Source: Aurantiochytrium sp. KH105
Lineage: Eukaryota; Sar; Bigyra; Thraustochytrida; Thraustochytriidae
Length of the DNA: 64,000 nt
Reading direction: 5' to 3'
Assembly: GCA_003116975.1 (NCBI GenBank)
Contig: BGKB01000043.1
Location: 1 to 64,000, forward strand
The number at the start of each line of letters is the position of its first letter. The first letter of the stretch is position 1. Position numbers and translations under genes: made by a program. The notes beneath the pieces are model-generated. The model was not told the DNA's origin. It made no database searches and saw only the letters and a list, made by a program, of their open reading frames with translations. Positions 1 to 12,772 of this stretch are shown here, piece after piece.

Positions 1-336
1 CGCGTACAAGTTTGCCCCGGGTAATAAATCAGTGCTAAAAACGCACTTCAGAAATAAAGCCTGGAGTGGCGTGCTCGAGGTGTCTTTCCCGCACTCGAGG
101 TCGGTCTTTCATTTCCGTTCCCACACGTGGCGCGAATGTGGTGTGGCAGCGCGAAGGCGGCAGCGGCGGGTGCTCTTGCAACAGCAGATTGATTGCGCGC
201 TTTCATTCACGGCTGAGGACGTCACCCGGCAGACGGACGCCACCACTCTCTCTCGCTTCTTACCGCACTTGTCGCTCCGCCCCTCTTTATCTCTCGTTAT
301 GAAGATGAAATGGCCCTCGAGAAGTAACGAATCCTT

Positions 337-412
337 GCGTTCGTTCGTTCGTACGTTCGTTCGTTCGTTCGTTCGTTCGTTCGTTCGTCCGCTCGCTCGC
401 TCGCTCGCGCGC
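337..412. repeat. (CGTT)n / (CGCT)n microsatellite
   Basis: A tetranucleotide array of CGTT units grades into CGCT units, with a few single-base interruptions. Confidence 0.9.
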
Positions 413-766
413 TCCTTCTACTTGTGTTCTTGCCCAGTGCAACTCGTACACTGCAACTCTTGGTGGCTCGGCGACCAGCTAGAAGTAAGCCTCGAAAGCG
501 TGGTCTGGCTAACTGCCTCTCGAACGCGCGCGCTGGCTCGCTCTTGCGACTGTGACTGCCTGAGTTGAGTGGCTAGCTCCCGGCACGGCTGTCCCGTTGA
601 TTCGTGTGCAGCAGCAACTTCGCGCCTCGTACCCAAGGCACGCGGTTGCGAAGGAAGCAAGAAAAGAAAGAACCTTTTCAACAAACCGACGAAGCATCGA
701 CCGCCAAGTTTGAACGAAGTGTGAACCAAGGACAGATGAAAAATAATTCAAATTGACACACAGGAT

Positions 767-868
767 TGCTCGATCGATTGATTGCTCGATCGATTGATCG
801 ACAAATCGGTCGGTCATTCGGTCGGTCGGTCGGTCGGTCGATCGATCGATCGATCGATCGATCAATCC
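767..868. repeat. GATC/GATT/GGTC tetranucleotide array
   Basis: A compound tetranucleotide array in which GATC, GATT and GGTC units follow one another. The central GGTC block passes into a GATC block. Much of it is self-complementary and could form a hairpin. Confidence 0.85.
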
Positions 869-1094
869 CTCGCCGGGCCTTCATCTGAAGTTCCGCGCCT
901 GCGACATCATGCATGCATGGGTGGACCAAGCAAGCCGCACTGCCGACACCGCGCGCAGGCTCCGGGTCCAAGCTGGCGTCTGCTGCTGCCTGCACATCTT
1001 CCTCCCTCTCCGGGTGATCGGTGTGGTGGCAGCGACGCTGTCGGCATCTCCCGCGCCTCTTTCTGTAATTCTACTCTCAATCACATCCCCTCCC

Positions 1095-1210
1095 CGCTTT
1101 GCGTTGCGTTGCCTTGCGTTGCCTTGCGTTGCGTTGCCTTGCCTTTCCTTGCGAGGCGTCGCGTCGCGTCGCGTCGCGTCCGTGGCGCGGCGCGGCGCGT
1201 GACGTCGCGT
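1095..1210. repeat. Pentanucleotide array GTTGC/CTTGC/GTCGC
   Basis: A 5-bp periodic tract. GTTGC and CTTGC variants occupy the first half and GTCGC the second. It belongs to a recurring family of pentanucleotide arrays in this window. Confidence 0.85.
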
Positions 1211-1810
1211 CGCTGTGGAAATGCCATTTCCTGTGCAAGAATTCTGTGCCGGCCGCCTCCGCGCGCCCCCTCCCCCCCCCATGTGCGCAGTGAGCTTTTA
1301 CCGCCGCAGCCGCTCGCTCCGTGGGCCGTCGGAGCCGGACGCGAAAGCCCGCTCCGCCCGGCGCCAGCGCGTCAGCGGCGCGTCATGCTCGTGCCTGCTC
1401 GCTCTCCCTCGCCTGCCTCGCAAGGCCGCGCTCCTGACATGTGAATAGATGAATGGAAGGAAGGAAGCCAGGCGGGCGTCGCAGGCCGGCCTTCCTGCTT
1501 GGCCACTGGGGCCGCGGCGCGCCGCGCTCCAAGCTCTTCGGACTCGAACTATTTCTTCGGCCGGCGGACTCCAAGGTCTTCGGAGTCGAGCGCCGAGGCG
1601 TCGGTGCGAGCGCGGAGGCTTGCTCGCTTTTGCTCGCTTGGCCGCCTTCTTGCCGGCTGCGTGACGGGCGAGGCCGGCGCCGTGCTGCGCGCACGCCTCG
1701 GCTCGGCGGCGTGACTGGCGCGGGCGGAGGCCGCCAAACTCAACGCGCACGCACGCACGCACGCGGCCGAGGCGGGCTTCGCGACGGTTGATCGATTGAC
1801 GAACTCGCTT

Positions 1811-1848
1811 GGATTGATTGATTGATTAATTGATTGATTGATTGGCTG
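1811..1848. repeat. (GATT)n microsatellite
   Basis: Short GATT tetranucleotide array with one interruption. Confidence 0.85.
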
Positions 1849-2638
1849 GTTGCCCATGGCGGACTGTGAGAAATGAACAATCGGTGGAAATGTTTGCCAT
1901 TGATTGACCTGCGTGTCGCGCCGCCTCTGCAGCTCGTCGTGGCTGGCTCGCAGGAGGGGGCGTGGGATCTCGGCGTTCCAGTTCCTCGCGCCCTTCTTTC
2001 TCTTTCCCTCTCTCGCGCAGCCTTCTGCGACCTGGCTGGCCGTCGTGATCACGTTCCTGGGCGATGGAGCTGCTTGCCTGATCACCAACCCGTGGGAGGA
2101 GGAAGAAAGAGAGGAAAGAATACGAAATGCAAGTCACACCACCCGTAGCCATCATGATACTACTGTATAGCTATAGCTAATCCCTTTCTTTTCTATTCTA
2201 TTCTTTTCTATTCTTTTCTGTTCATTCTTTGAAACTATTTTTTTTGCGGTTGCAGCTCGTCATACGTAAGACGCTTCCCACAAAAGAATGCTTTTTTCTT
2301 TATTTATTCTAACCTTTTTCCTTTCTATTCTTCATCTGTTCTTTTTGATTTTAAATTTAATTTCTTTCAAGCCCTTCCCTCCCAAACAAAAAGAAAAAGA
2401 AGAAAAATAAAAGATTGTTTTGTAATTTTTCTCGAACATCTTTTACGGTTAATTTTCATCTTGTCCGCCCTCGATCCCACATCTTCCCCCAGTCGATTTC
2501 CCTCTTTCTCCTTTTAGTCTTGGCCCCAACGCTCTCCCCGCAGCGGTGTGGACCGGCGCGCCAATTTCCACTAGCCCATGCGGGCCTCTCCTCTGAACTC
2601 CGGCGCAAGAACTCAGGCTCAGGCGGGAAAACCAGGCT

Positions 2639-2667
2639 GGCTGGCAGGCAGGCAGGCAGGCAGGCAC
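2639..2667. repeat. (GGCA)n microsatellite
   Basis: Short GGCA array. The same motif recurs at about 9504, 13403 and 46420. Confidence 0.85.
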
Positions 2668-3841
2668 GCAAGCAGGCCGAAAGACTCGAAAGACCTCGCC
2701 GCACGCCAGCACAGCGCACCCGAGCGCTTTGCTTCGCCTCGCTCTGCCTCGCTGCGCCTCGCTGCGCCCGCGTGACCCCCCGCCGCGTCAAAAGTGAAAG
2801 GCCCGCTCCGCTTAACGTCGAAGCCGCGAGTTCGCGGGTCCGGCCCCGTTCTTCGCGAGACGCTGCCTGACGCCGGCCTGGCTGCCTGCCGGGTCGCCGC
2901 CCATCAATCTACCAACCAACCAGCAACCAATCAACCAGCCAGCAACCAACCCACCAACTGGCCTCTCGTTTTCGCAGCCTGCCTGTGCCGCCTCCCACGG
3001 TGGCGCGCGGCAGCGAGCTTCTGCTAGTTGCGGCCCCCGCGGGGCGCTTTGTGCCGTACTCCGCGCCTCCCTCCGCGCGGCGCAACGTCGGGTACCGCGC
3101 AGTCCCTAATGTAAAGAATGAAACTTTTAAGGCCACGGCACTCTCGCCCTCGTTCCCGCGGCCGCTGGCCGGGTCCGGCGTCCGTCGGACTTGATCCGGC
3201 CCCGCGGCGCGCGGGGCGGCGCTTTGTTCGGCGGCTGGCACAAGCTGCGTCGTTTTGTACTCGTGACGGACATCGCTGTCAGCTGTCGCGCACAGTGGCA
3301 TGCATGCAAACAGTGAGACTGGCAGTGACTGCTCAAAAGGAAAACCGTGGCCTCAAAGTCAAAGTCCCGCTGCTGCTGGAGGCGGCGGGCATGGCTCGAT
3401 CATGGACCGACCGATCGAGCTCCGTCCGGGAGTTGAGAGGACCCGCGCGCGGATCGCGGAGCGGAGCCGAGGGACGCTCGTGATGCTCGCTCGCCTGCTC
3501 GCTCGCGGAGACGCGGAAGCACGGAGCGCCGACGCGGTTTGGTTTTCTCACGAGCGCGGCGGCGGTTTGCTGCAAGTTGGTCGGGAAGAAGAAGATGAGA
3601 ATGGCGAGTGGAAGAAAGACCATCGCGACTGACCAAGGAAAAACTCGCCTCGTCTTGCCACGCATACCGCACCGGGTTCGAGAAAGAAAGACTTTCTCCT
3701 CGAGACGGCGAGCCGCGCAACCAACCGACCGTGCGACCGACAGAGCGAGCGACCAATTTCTTTTGTTCAAGTGAGTCACGCCGGCGGCGCCGCGCTTGCG
3801 GCAATTTCTCGTTCTAAACAGAAATTACAAAATGGCCAGTG

Positions 3842-3872
3842 CAGCATGGCATGGCATGGCATGGCATGGCAG
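3842..3872. repeat. (ATGGC)n pentanucleotide array
   Basis: About five tandem ATGGC units. Confidence 0.9.
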
Positions 3873-5076
3873 GCGAAGCAAGCGAGCAAGCACGCTAGCT
3901 TCCCGCGGCCGCCATGTAGAAAGAAACAAAGAACCGTGGCGGCCCAACAGGCTGACCAACTCACGGTCAGTGGCCGGCAAGAGCGCCACCAACGACGCTG
4001 GGGACGCCTCAGCCAACATGCACGCACGCACACACGCCGGCGCGCCGGCGCCGTGACGCCAGCCAGCACGCAAGTTCGCATGCATGTATCAGTCTCTCTC
4101 CGTGAGCACGAACTAGTCCCCGTCGCGTGCTGCGCGTGCGCGCGTGCATGCGTCTCCCGGATGCATACTCATGCACGCATTCGCATGCAAGAGCCGGGGT
4201 CTGGTCCGGCCCTCCTCACGCCGCCGGAGCAGGCCGCTAGAGCCAAAGCTAGCGGCAAAGCTAGATCTTATTACTGTTTAAGCCGAGCCAGCCTCCGAGT
4301 CCTTTCCCCAACACAGGAAAAGCGTCCCTGCGGCCAGACTTTTCCTCCGAAACGCAAACTGGCCGCGCTCGCATCAGCCAGCCGGCCGATTGCAAGAGCG
4401 CAGGAGGAGGCACGAAAGGACGCGGAAAAGGATGCCGCGGTCCATCGCAGGCACGAAGCTAGCTGCCTGCCTGCAGCTCGTGCCGCGTCGCCTCGCGTCG
4501 CGTGGCAGCTGTGCTGGACTTTGGGCGGCTTCCCAGCACCGCGGCCCGGCCGCAAAGCCGACGTACCGGCCGGCCTTCCCTCCTTCCCTGGCCGCCCCAT
4601 TGGCCCCGACGCGCGGAGCTGCCCCCCCCCCGCAGCCCCACCGCGCTACTGCTGGCACGGACGCTGCGGCGGGCTGCCCGGGCAGGCTATAACCGGGCTT
4701 CTTTGTGACGCTTTCCGATGGGGCACGGCCGCCCCACTGGCCACTGTGGCCGCGCAGACGTAAAGAAGATAGGATGCCTAGCACGCAGACAAAGCAGAAC
4801 TCGCTAAATACACGCGCGAGGCCGTGCAAAGGGGAAGGAAGCCACGCTCGGCGAGGGAGGTGGCTGCAGCCACCAGCCAGTGCAGAGGCAGCTGGCTCGT
4901 CAATCGTCTCACGCAGATTCGCTAGGGTGATCTATCTATCCAGCCTGATGGATTGTGGGCTGGCTGCTGCTGATCTTTCTCCTCGCCTGCGCGACTGCAC
5001 CTCGCCATGCCCGATTTCAGCCAGCCTGCGTAGCTCGACTGGCCGCACAGGACCTCGCTCGTCGATCGCATCGCGC

Positions 5077-5172
<96 letters not shown>
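5077..5172. repeat. (CTGT)n microsatellite, about 24 units
   Basis: An essentially perfect CTGT tetranucleotide array of about 96 bp, among the longest uninterrupted microsatellites in the window. Open frames through it read as a repeating Cys-Leu-Ser-Val peptide and are artefacts. Confidence 0.97.
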
Positions 5173-5883
5173 CCCCACGCCATGCTGTGTGCCCTGCCCG
5201 CCAGGCTGAAAGCGAGCGACGCGGCGGCTTGCCAGTTGCCACCGACAGCGAGCGCGCCCCGCGTCGTCAATCTTGGGCTCCGGCCGGCCGCCCAGCAGCC
5301 AGCAGCAAGCCATCCGGCCAGTGGCCGACCGCGCGAGACGGCGCGGTCGTGATCACGCTGCCTGCTCTGCTTTGCACTGCTCTGGCGACGAGTTCGCGCC
5401 TCGTTCGGCCGATCGGTCGATGAGTCGGTCGGGCGGTCGGTCGGTTGATCGGTTGGTCACGAGAGGACTCGGCGAAGCCGCAGCAGCAGCAGCCAGGAGA
5501 CACAAGCCGAGACGAGCCGGAGGAGGCGCTTGATCGCTCAATCAATCGATCGATCGACCGACAGATGCGAGCAAGAGGTCTTCCGATCAGTCGGAGAGAG
5601 GAGAAAAACGAAAGAACGAAAGAAACTTGTAAGAAAGAAACTTGAAAGGAAGAAAAATAGATAGGAAGGAAGGATGAACCAAGGAAGAAAAAGTTGAAAG
5701 AAGTGAAAGACTTCTCTCTCCCTCTTCCCCACCCATTCTCCAGTCTGCCGCCTTCGCTCCGCCTCCGCCTTGGCCGCCTGCCTGCCTGGCCGTAGGACTC
5801 CCCTCCCTCCTTCCCTTCCTCTCTCTGGGTCACCAGCCCTCTGCGTAGAGCTGGCTGGCGGGCAGCTCGCCGGCCAGCTCAGC

Positions 5884-5932
5884 TTCCCTCCCTTCCTCCC
5901 TCCCTCCCTCCCTCCCTCCCTCCCTCCCTCCT
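5884..5932. repeat. (CCCT)n microsatellite
   Basis: A polypyrimidine CCCT array of about 12 units. Confidence 0.93.
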
Positions 5933-6243
5933 CAGGGGTCCGCGTGCGCCCTGTTCGAGTCGCGCGTCTCCCCGCGCGAGCGTTCCGAGGCTCCGACCTC
6001 TGCGCAACGGCGGCCACGGTGTCCCGTCACGGTCTCGGCCGTTGCGGATTCCGGCCGCCCCCTCTCTCCCACTGGCACTCGTCTCGTTCGCGCCCGTCGC
6101 TCTTGCACCTCAGGCCTTCTCCTCCTGGCGGCTCGCCTCGGCTTGGCGCTTGCGGCTTGGCGCAGCGGGGCGTGACATGGCGTTGCGAGGCGCCTCGGCC
6201 GCAAGCTGCAGCTGCCAGCAGCCAGGGCAGCAAGACGGTGCGA

Positions 6244-6278
6244 AGCGGTGCGGTGCGGTGCGGTGCGGTGCGGTGCGG
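6244..6278. repeat. (GCGGT)n pentanucleotide array
   Basis: About seven tandem GCGGT units. Confidence 0.92.
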
Positions 6279-6425
6279 AGACCCTTTCGGGCAACCATGG
6301 ATGGCCGCCGGGGCGCCCTCGCGCACCTCGCCGTCGCGCGCAACACGACCGACCAGTGGAGACCCATCTCTGGCGTCCTGCGTCCTTGCGGCGCCCGCGT
6401 TCCTCTCGCCAAACAAGTCTGCACT

Positions 6426-6440
6426 CAGCCAGCCAGCCAG

Positions 6441-6492
<52 letters not shown>

Positions 6493-6493
6493 C
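6426..6493. repeat. (CCAG)n then (GCCT)n array
   Basis: A short CCAG block passes directly into about twelve GCCT units. Confidence 0.93.
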
Positions 6494-7194
6494 AGTCGCA
6501 GCGCGAAACGATCGTTGGCTCCTGCACCTTCTTTCATTTTCCTTTGTCTTTTTACTTTCCCTTGTTGCGTCTGCTCCCTCAGGTCTTTCAATCAAATTCG
6601 TGAGAAGGAGGGAAAGACGAAAGGGCGGCGGCGACTGTGGGCAGAGGGGCGACAAGGGGCCCGGCGACCCAGCTGGCCGGCCGCGCCGCCACTGCTACCC
6701 TCCATGCACTCACTGGCAGTCACTGTCAGTCAGTTAGACAGGCGGCCAGGTTGCTTGGCTGGCTGGCTGGCTGAGCGGCCGGGCCGGAGGGAGAGAGCCG
6801 CGGCGGCCGTTCCCGTGGTGGCCCCATGGCGGCCGGTGGGGTGCCGTTCAGAGCCTCCGCTTCCGCTTCCGCGCGAGCCCCTGATTCGGCTCTGCGCAGG
6901 GGCGCGTTGCTACCCCTTCTTTTCGCTGGCTGGACGCTGATTCGTTTTCGCTGCCAGTTGGGCCTTTCGTATCTTCACACTCTGCGTTCCTGCGCGCCCC
7001 GCTGTAATAATCGGTAGATACTTTGTACAAAAGAAAAAAGAAAAGAAAAGAAAAGAAATTTTAAAGTAAAGTAAAAATGAAAAATGAGGAAATTGAGGGG
7101 AACTGGAAAGCAGGAGATGCTTTCACTGCACTCATAATCGCGTAAATCTCAGCGAGAAAAAGGGACAGACTTGCGAAGCGAAAAGGAACGCAAG

Positions 7195-7625
7195 AGGCCT
7201 CAGTCGTCGTCGCCATAAGCCAAGTAAGCACTTCTCCTGTCTCTGATCTCTGCGTATTTCACCTTCGTTATTATTTTAAAAAATTAAAAATAGCTTGCTA
7301 GCGTAATTTGCGCGTCCCCACCAGGACCTTCCCTCACCATGGTCAAAGAAACTTTCACCAAGCTCGTCATAAGCTAAGCGCTTCTCTCGTCTCTTGTCCT
7401 TGCGTTCTTCAACTTCGTAACAGCCACCAGGAGCAGCAGGAGCTTGCTGGCGTAATTCGTGCGTCTCCACTAGGGATTCTTCTTCCCAAGAAGCTTTCGC
7501 CGAGCTCGCCATAAACTAGTAGGAAGCGCCTCTCTCATCTCTTATTTCCGACTTCTTCACGTCCGCAACAGCCTGCTGGCGTCATTTCCACGTCCAGCTT
7601 GGATTTTCACTACAAGGCCTATCAC
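7195..7625. repeat. Three diverged tandem copies of a ~145-bp unit
   Basis: Two anchors recur in the same order three times. The first is a CGYCATAARC-like core at 7211, 7365 and 7507. The second is a GCTTGCTRGCGT-like core at 7292, 7441 and 7570. Between them each copy has a similar CT-rich stretch. Copies are spaced 129-154 bp apart and differ by substitutions and indels. The first carries an A/T-rich insertion near 7270-7290. This is an old tandem duplication, not a microsatellite, and no coding frame spans it. Confidence 0.75.
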
Positions 7626-8658
7626 TTCTTCAAATTGTTTCTCGCCGCGACTCAGCCAATCTAACCTCGCTCCGGCACTCGTCCCGATGCGGCCTGTCGG
7701 CCCAAGAAGAGCGAGGCCGTCCCAAGTCGTCCCTCAATCTCGCGGTTCGGTGCTCAACGCGCTCCGTTCGCCCGGCCCGGGCCTCTCCGCACCCCTCGCG
7801 TGTCGCCACTCCGCTCCGCGCAACCTCTCTCCGGCCACTCCGACGCGCCTCTCGGACAGAGCCGTCTCGCTGCGTCCGCTTTTGTCCAAGCCGCCTCGCC
7901 GCCTCGCGTCGAGTCGCTGGACAAGACCCTCTATTGATTTACTACAGCGCGAGGGGTAAGTCCCCGTCCCTGCTCCGATCCCGCCGGCCTGCGGGACCAG
8001 ACTCGCACAGCGCAGAGCCCGTCGCAGCCACGGAGCGCAGACCTCGGCGCACTCGGCTGCGGGTGGCGCCTGCGCTCTCCGGCGGCTGCTCGAGCGCGCG
8101 CGCCGCGCCGCCTGGCCGCGTTGTCCCGGAGCACAGCACCGCAAGTCAGGCGCGGAACCCAGCCGGAGGCAAGCATATGGGACCTGGGCGCCCGAGCTAG
8201 CTAGCTCGCTCCGCAAGGCGCAAGGCCCCCGCAGAGCCCCCGCAGAGGCCCCGAAAGGCCTCGTGAGACCCGCAGCAGCCCGCAGCGGCGCGCGGAGTGT
8301 GCACTGTTCACGGCCGTTCGGTTGCGAGGCAGCGAGCGCAGGTCTTCCGCAGCGGCCCCGGGCAAGGAAGGGTCTGGGCACCGTCGCCTGGCCGGCGGGT
8401 GCAGCGCGGGTGGAGGGCGACGCCCCCGCGCCAAGCCTGGCTGGGGCTATCTTGCCCAGCTTCTTCCCTGCTTTGGGTTTCTTCCTTTGTTTTGAAATTC
8501 TTTCTTCCGTGGTGCGGCGCAGACGATTTGGGGAAAAGAAAGAAAACGCTCTGAAGAGGCCTCTCTCTGTGAGCGACACGAAGTTGGCCGGCTCATGAAA
8601 AGCGGCGAAGGTATGAAAGAAACGTCTTGCTCCGCCGCGGCCGCAGGCAACGAACCAA

Positions 8659-8703
8659 CCGCCGAGCCGAGCCGAGCCGAGCCAAGCCGAGCCAAGCCGA
8701 GCC
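8659..8703. repeat. (GCCGA/GCCAA)n pentanucleotide array
   Basis: About nine 5-bp units, mostly GCCGA with some GCCAA. Confidence 0.9.
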
Positions 8704-8878
8704 CCGCCTCCCCACGAGGACCCACAACGGCCTCGCGCTGCCAGCAGCAGCCAGCTGCCAATCCATTCCACCCAACCCTCAGGCGCACCATGCAGCGGGC
8801 TGGGCCTCCCGCGCTCGCCCGCGAAGACGCCCACGGAGACGCCCGCGGCGCGTCCTTTCGGCGCCGCGTCGAGTCATG

Positions 8879-8902
8879 TCAAGTCGAGTCGAGTCGAGTC
8901 GA
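8879..8902. repeat. (GTCGA)n pentanucleotide array
   Basis: About five GTCGA-type units, related by one base to the nearby GCCGA array. Confidence 0.88.
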
Positions 8903-9585
8903 CGGCGCGGGGCCTGGCGGGGTGGACGCAGCGCAGCGAGAAGGGCCTCGGAGCCATCGATTGGCGATCGAGCGCGCGCAGTCTTGGAGCCGCGCGCACA
9001 CGCAGCTACTATGCACGCACGCGCACACGCACACGCACACACCTCCCTTCCGCCCGCAGATACCTTCCTCCCGCAGCCGCCGGCCGGCGGCATGCATGGC
9101 CAACTTTGCTGCCACGCCCTGGCTGGCCGCACGGGTTGGCCAAAGATCGCTGGGTCGATGGATCGATGGACGCAGCTGTAGCACGGCGCGGGCCTTGGCG
9201 CGCGTCTGCGTCTCCATCGCGTCTTGGACTTGCGCTGCCCTCGCAGCTTGGCTCGCGCAGAGGCTCTTGAAAGAAGTGCGAGAAGACAGCCGAAGAAAGA
9301 CGGACGGGGAAGCAGAGGCGCCGCCAGTCGCCCCCCTCTGCTGCCCGCAGGAAGGAACGACCCAGACAGAGAGAGGGAGAGCGGGAGATGATGGTGGAAA
9401 GGGCAAGCTCGTGCGATGCGCTGCGATGGTGATTGGATGGAGAAATCTCACTCGTGCTCATCGAACGGTCGATCATTCCTAGATGCGAGAAAAAACAGGG
9501 AATGGCAGGCAGGCAGGCAGGCAGGACGCGAGCGCCATCGTTGGTTTGGCTGTTCGTAGTTTTGTTCGCGCGGAGGAACGAACGA

Positions 9586-9608
9586 TCAAGCGAGCGAGCG
9601 AGCGAGCG
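9586..9608. repeat. (GCGA)n microsatellite
   Basis: Short GCGA array followed by GATC/GGTC-type tetranucleotides. Confidence 0.8.
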
Positions 9609-10248
9609 CGCGATCGGTCGATTGATTCATCAATCGTTCGCGGGGGGTGCACAGCGAAGATCGTCAGACGCGGGACAGTCGTACAAAATGCTGCGGTAGG
9701 CAGGCTGTGCTGGTGAATGCTTGGATCCCGGCTGCGGTGGGGACTTGCAGAGAGATAGATCCTTGTGCCGTCCTGGCTGCAATGCATGCTGCCTGCTGGA
9801 CAGCAGTGGCACGCTGCTGCTGCATCCGGTCGTTCGCAGCGCGATGCCTTGCGTCGCATGGTCACGCGTCACAATGCCGGCCACTACACTGCACATCACC
9901 GTGGGCGCGGATGGCAAGCAAGCATGGTGCAACACAATCTAAAGGGGATTTCACTGATCTTTCAACGACCCATCCTTGCAAACCAACTTCAAACAAACGG
10001 ATTCAGACACCGAGCAAGCGATGCTGTGCAGTACGTATTCCACGTATACTACCCGTCTCATGTTCCATCTTCTGTGTTGCGCTGCAACTAACTGCAATCA
10101 GCGATGGGTCGACCCTTCTTTCGATCAATCGATCCGCGACCGCTTCTTCGCGGGCCGCCGCTTTTTCCTCGCCTCTGCGCCCGCCAGCCAGCCAGCCTGC
10201 CAGCCAGCCACGCCCGGCCTGCAACAGCCCGACAGCAGCCCGACAGCG

Positions 10249-10274
10249 GCGCGGGCGGGCGGGCGGGCGGGCGG
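10249..10274. repeat. (GGGC)n microsatellite
   Basis: About six GGGC units. Confidence 0.85.
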
Positions 10275-12741
10275 CCCATCCGCAGCTCGTATCGCCGTCT
10301 CTGAAAAAAAAAATCCGCGGCCTCGTCTCGACGACCCTTCTTCACTCCTCCCGATGCGCCTTCCTGCTGCAACCGCCGGCGGCGGGCAGCACTGCAGGCG
10401 CGCTGCTCGTGTGTGGTCTTCTCGGCCGTGGATGGATGGGTGGATGGTGGAGAACGATCGGCGGTTGGCTTGGGTCAAGCGGAGGTACGCTTGGGCGCAA
10501 CGTAGAAACGAGGAGGGGCAATTCAGCCAGGTGGAGTAAAGTCAACCAAGTCAGGTCAGGTCGAGTCAAGACTGCCCTCGAGAGGCCCACGTCGGGAGCG
10601 AAGCCCCGGTTGATGGATCGATTGATCGACCGACTGATTGGTCGGGCTAATCCTGAGAAGCGGTCGCTCGTGCGCGCAGCCACCGTTTTGGAACGCGCGG
10701 GCGCGATGCTGCCACCTTTGAAAGTCCCAGGGTTGATATGGTTGGAGGCAAAGACGGGCAGCGTCTTTCATTGCAACCGCGCTGCACACATCCCGTGCGC
10801 CGTTGCGCCGCTGGGAGTTGCGCGGTTGTGTTGGCGCGTCGCGGCGCGACTGGCAGCAGCCACTGCTCCCGCGGCCTGAAATGCCTGTGGCGTCGTCGCG
10901 CAACTGCGCCCGCCTCGCCCGCCCTCAGCTGCTTGCGGCTGCAGCTGCTGCTGCTGCTGCTGCCTGCGCGTGCTTCCCACGGATCGTGCGAAGACTCACG
11001 GGCTCGCGCAGCCACCAACGAAACCACGGGCGCGGCGCGATTGCAGTCGCGACCGTGAGAAGGGAAGAATGAAGGCACCCACGAGAGGAAGAAGCAAAGA
11101 AACAAAGAAAGATAGATCGATTGATCGATCGATAGATAGCTCGCGAGCGTGCGCCCATGTGAGCGTGCGCCAGCGCCACGACCCGAGGGAGGCATGTGCG
11201 AAAGGAAAGGGAAACGAGCTGCGAATTACGACGCCTCGCGCGGCGTCTCGGGAGCTCCCCTTTTCCGGCCGTTGCTTCACACAGTTGCCCTTGTATCGCC
11301 CGCGACCTCTACCCTCCCGGGACTCCCGCACTCGCAGCCGCCACAGACCACACAGCCAGTCAGACAGGGAAGGGGATGAGGGAGGGAGGGAGCCTTGCAA
11401 ATTGTGCACGCACGCACGCACGCGCGCACGCATGCACGCGCGCGCTCTTTTAGTCGGTCACTGTGCGAGTGTGTGTTTCTGTCTATCCCAAAGTATCTTA
11501 TTGTAGTATGTATACATAATTTACGTTTTCTTGTTTCGTTTTTTTTTCGATTCCACTAATTTTCCTTTTCTTTTTACTTTTTCTTTTTCGTTTCCTACTT
11601 TATCTTTCGTTTCGAAACCCATTTCTGCCACATGGTTCCTCTGCGTGTAAGAATCTCACGACGCCATCATGTAATTTCCAGGCTAGCGGGCCGGCTGGCT
11701 GGCTGGCTCGCTCGCTTGCATCTTCTATCAGCGTATCTACAGCTGCACGCACCACTGCAGCGCTTCGGCCCGTGGCTGGCGGACGCGTGCGGCCAGATCG
11801 TCGATCGATCGAAAAGGTCATGAACACATCACTTTGGCTTGCCTCTTGGCGTTCCTGCAACACAAGCACGCGACTCCATCCACCCGTCCATCCATCGCGC
11901 CGGCGTCTTTCACACCCTCGTCCTAAAGATCTTTCTTCTCGCGGCCGCCCATCAGTCAGCCAGGCCCGCGTCGGCCTCCTGACTGCTGTTCGTATCGTTG
12001 GGCCGGTCGCCCGTGCTGCTGCATCTTTCTTTCCATCTCGGGACTTGGCGTCCCGACTCTGTGGCCGTCCCCTCCATTCATGCATGCATCCAAGGCAGGC
12101 ACGCGGGCCGACCGCGAGGCCCCGGTGTTAGGAGCTTCGCGCGCCTGCAAACCGACGGACGTCGCGGGCTGGCCTGCCGGATCGCCAGCCTGCTTGCTAC
12201 CACGGCTGCTCGTCTCGGCGCGTATCGATCGAATCGCATCGATCGTATCGATCGTATCGATGCGCTGCCGGCCCCTTGCCGCTCGCAAGGGCTCCCGAGC
12301 CGAGCCCGGAAGAGCAGAGCAGAGCAGAGAGCAGAGCATAGGCGGACGCCGAGCCCGGGCAAGAAAGCCGCGGACGGAGGACGGCTTGGTCACTGAAGGT
12401 GGCGACAGGCAGGCGGCCGGCCTGGCAGCAGTCCGAGGCGGAGTCAAAGAGCGTCCTCGTCGCGCAGTGCAAGCTAAGCTGGCTACAGAGCAGGAAGGAA
12501 AGAAAAGAAAAGAAAACAAAAAAGAAAGGAAAGGAAGGAAAGAAAGGAAAGGAAGGAAACAAAGCCTGGAGTGCAAGGCTCGGACGAGGCCCTGCCCACC
12601 TTTATCCTGCTCGCTACGGCCTCCTCTGCTTCTTTCCTTTCCTTTCCTTTCCTGTCCTTTCTGCACCCACAGAACGACTTTCTGCGCGCCGCCCACAGGA
12701 GCTGCTGTTGTTATTGCATGCAGCAGTTCGGGTCTTTCACC

Positions 12742-12772
12742 CCCTTCAAATTCATTCATTCATTCATTCATT
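12742..12772. repeat. (ATTC)n microsatellite
   Basis: About five to seven ATTC-type units followed by a T-rich island. Confidence 0.85.

Noticed and set aside
5077-5172. Regular short repeats suggestive of a CRISPR array
   Set aside because: The units are contiguous tetranucleotides with no spacers, and the window is eukaryotic. The same applies to the other arrays.
4705-5352. Frames with repeating Cys-Leu-Ser-Val across the CTGT array
   Set aside because: Microsatellite translation. Flanks are Arg/Ala-rich noise.
7734-8834. 366-codon minus-strand frame
   Set aside because: Arg/Ala/Gly/Ser-rich with overlapping open frames on both strands, as expected of GC-rich non-coding DNA. No conserved motif.
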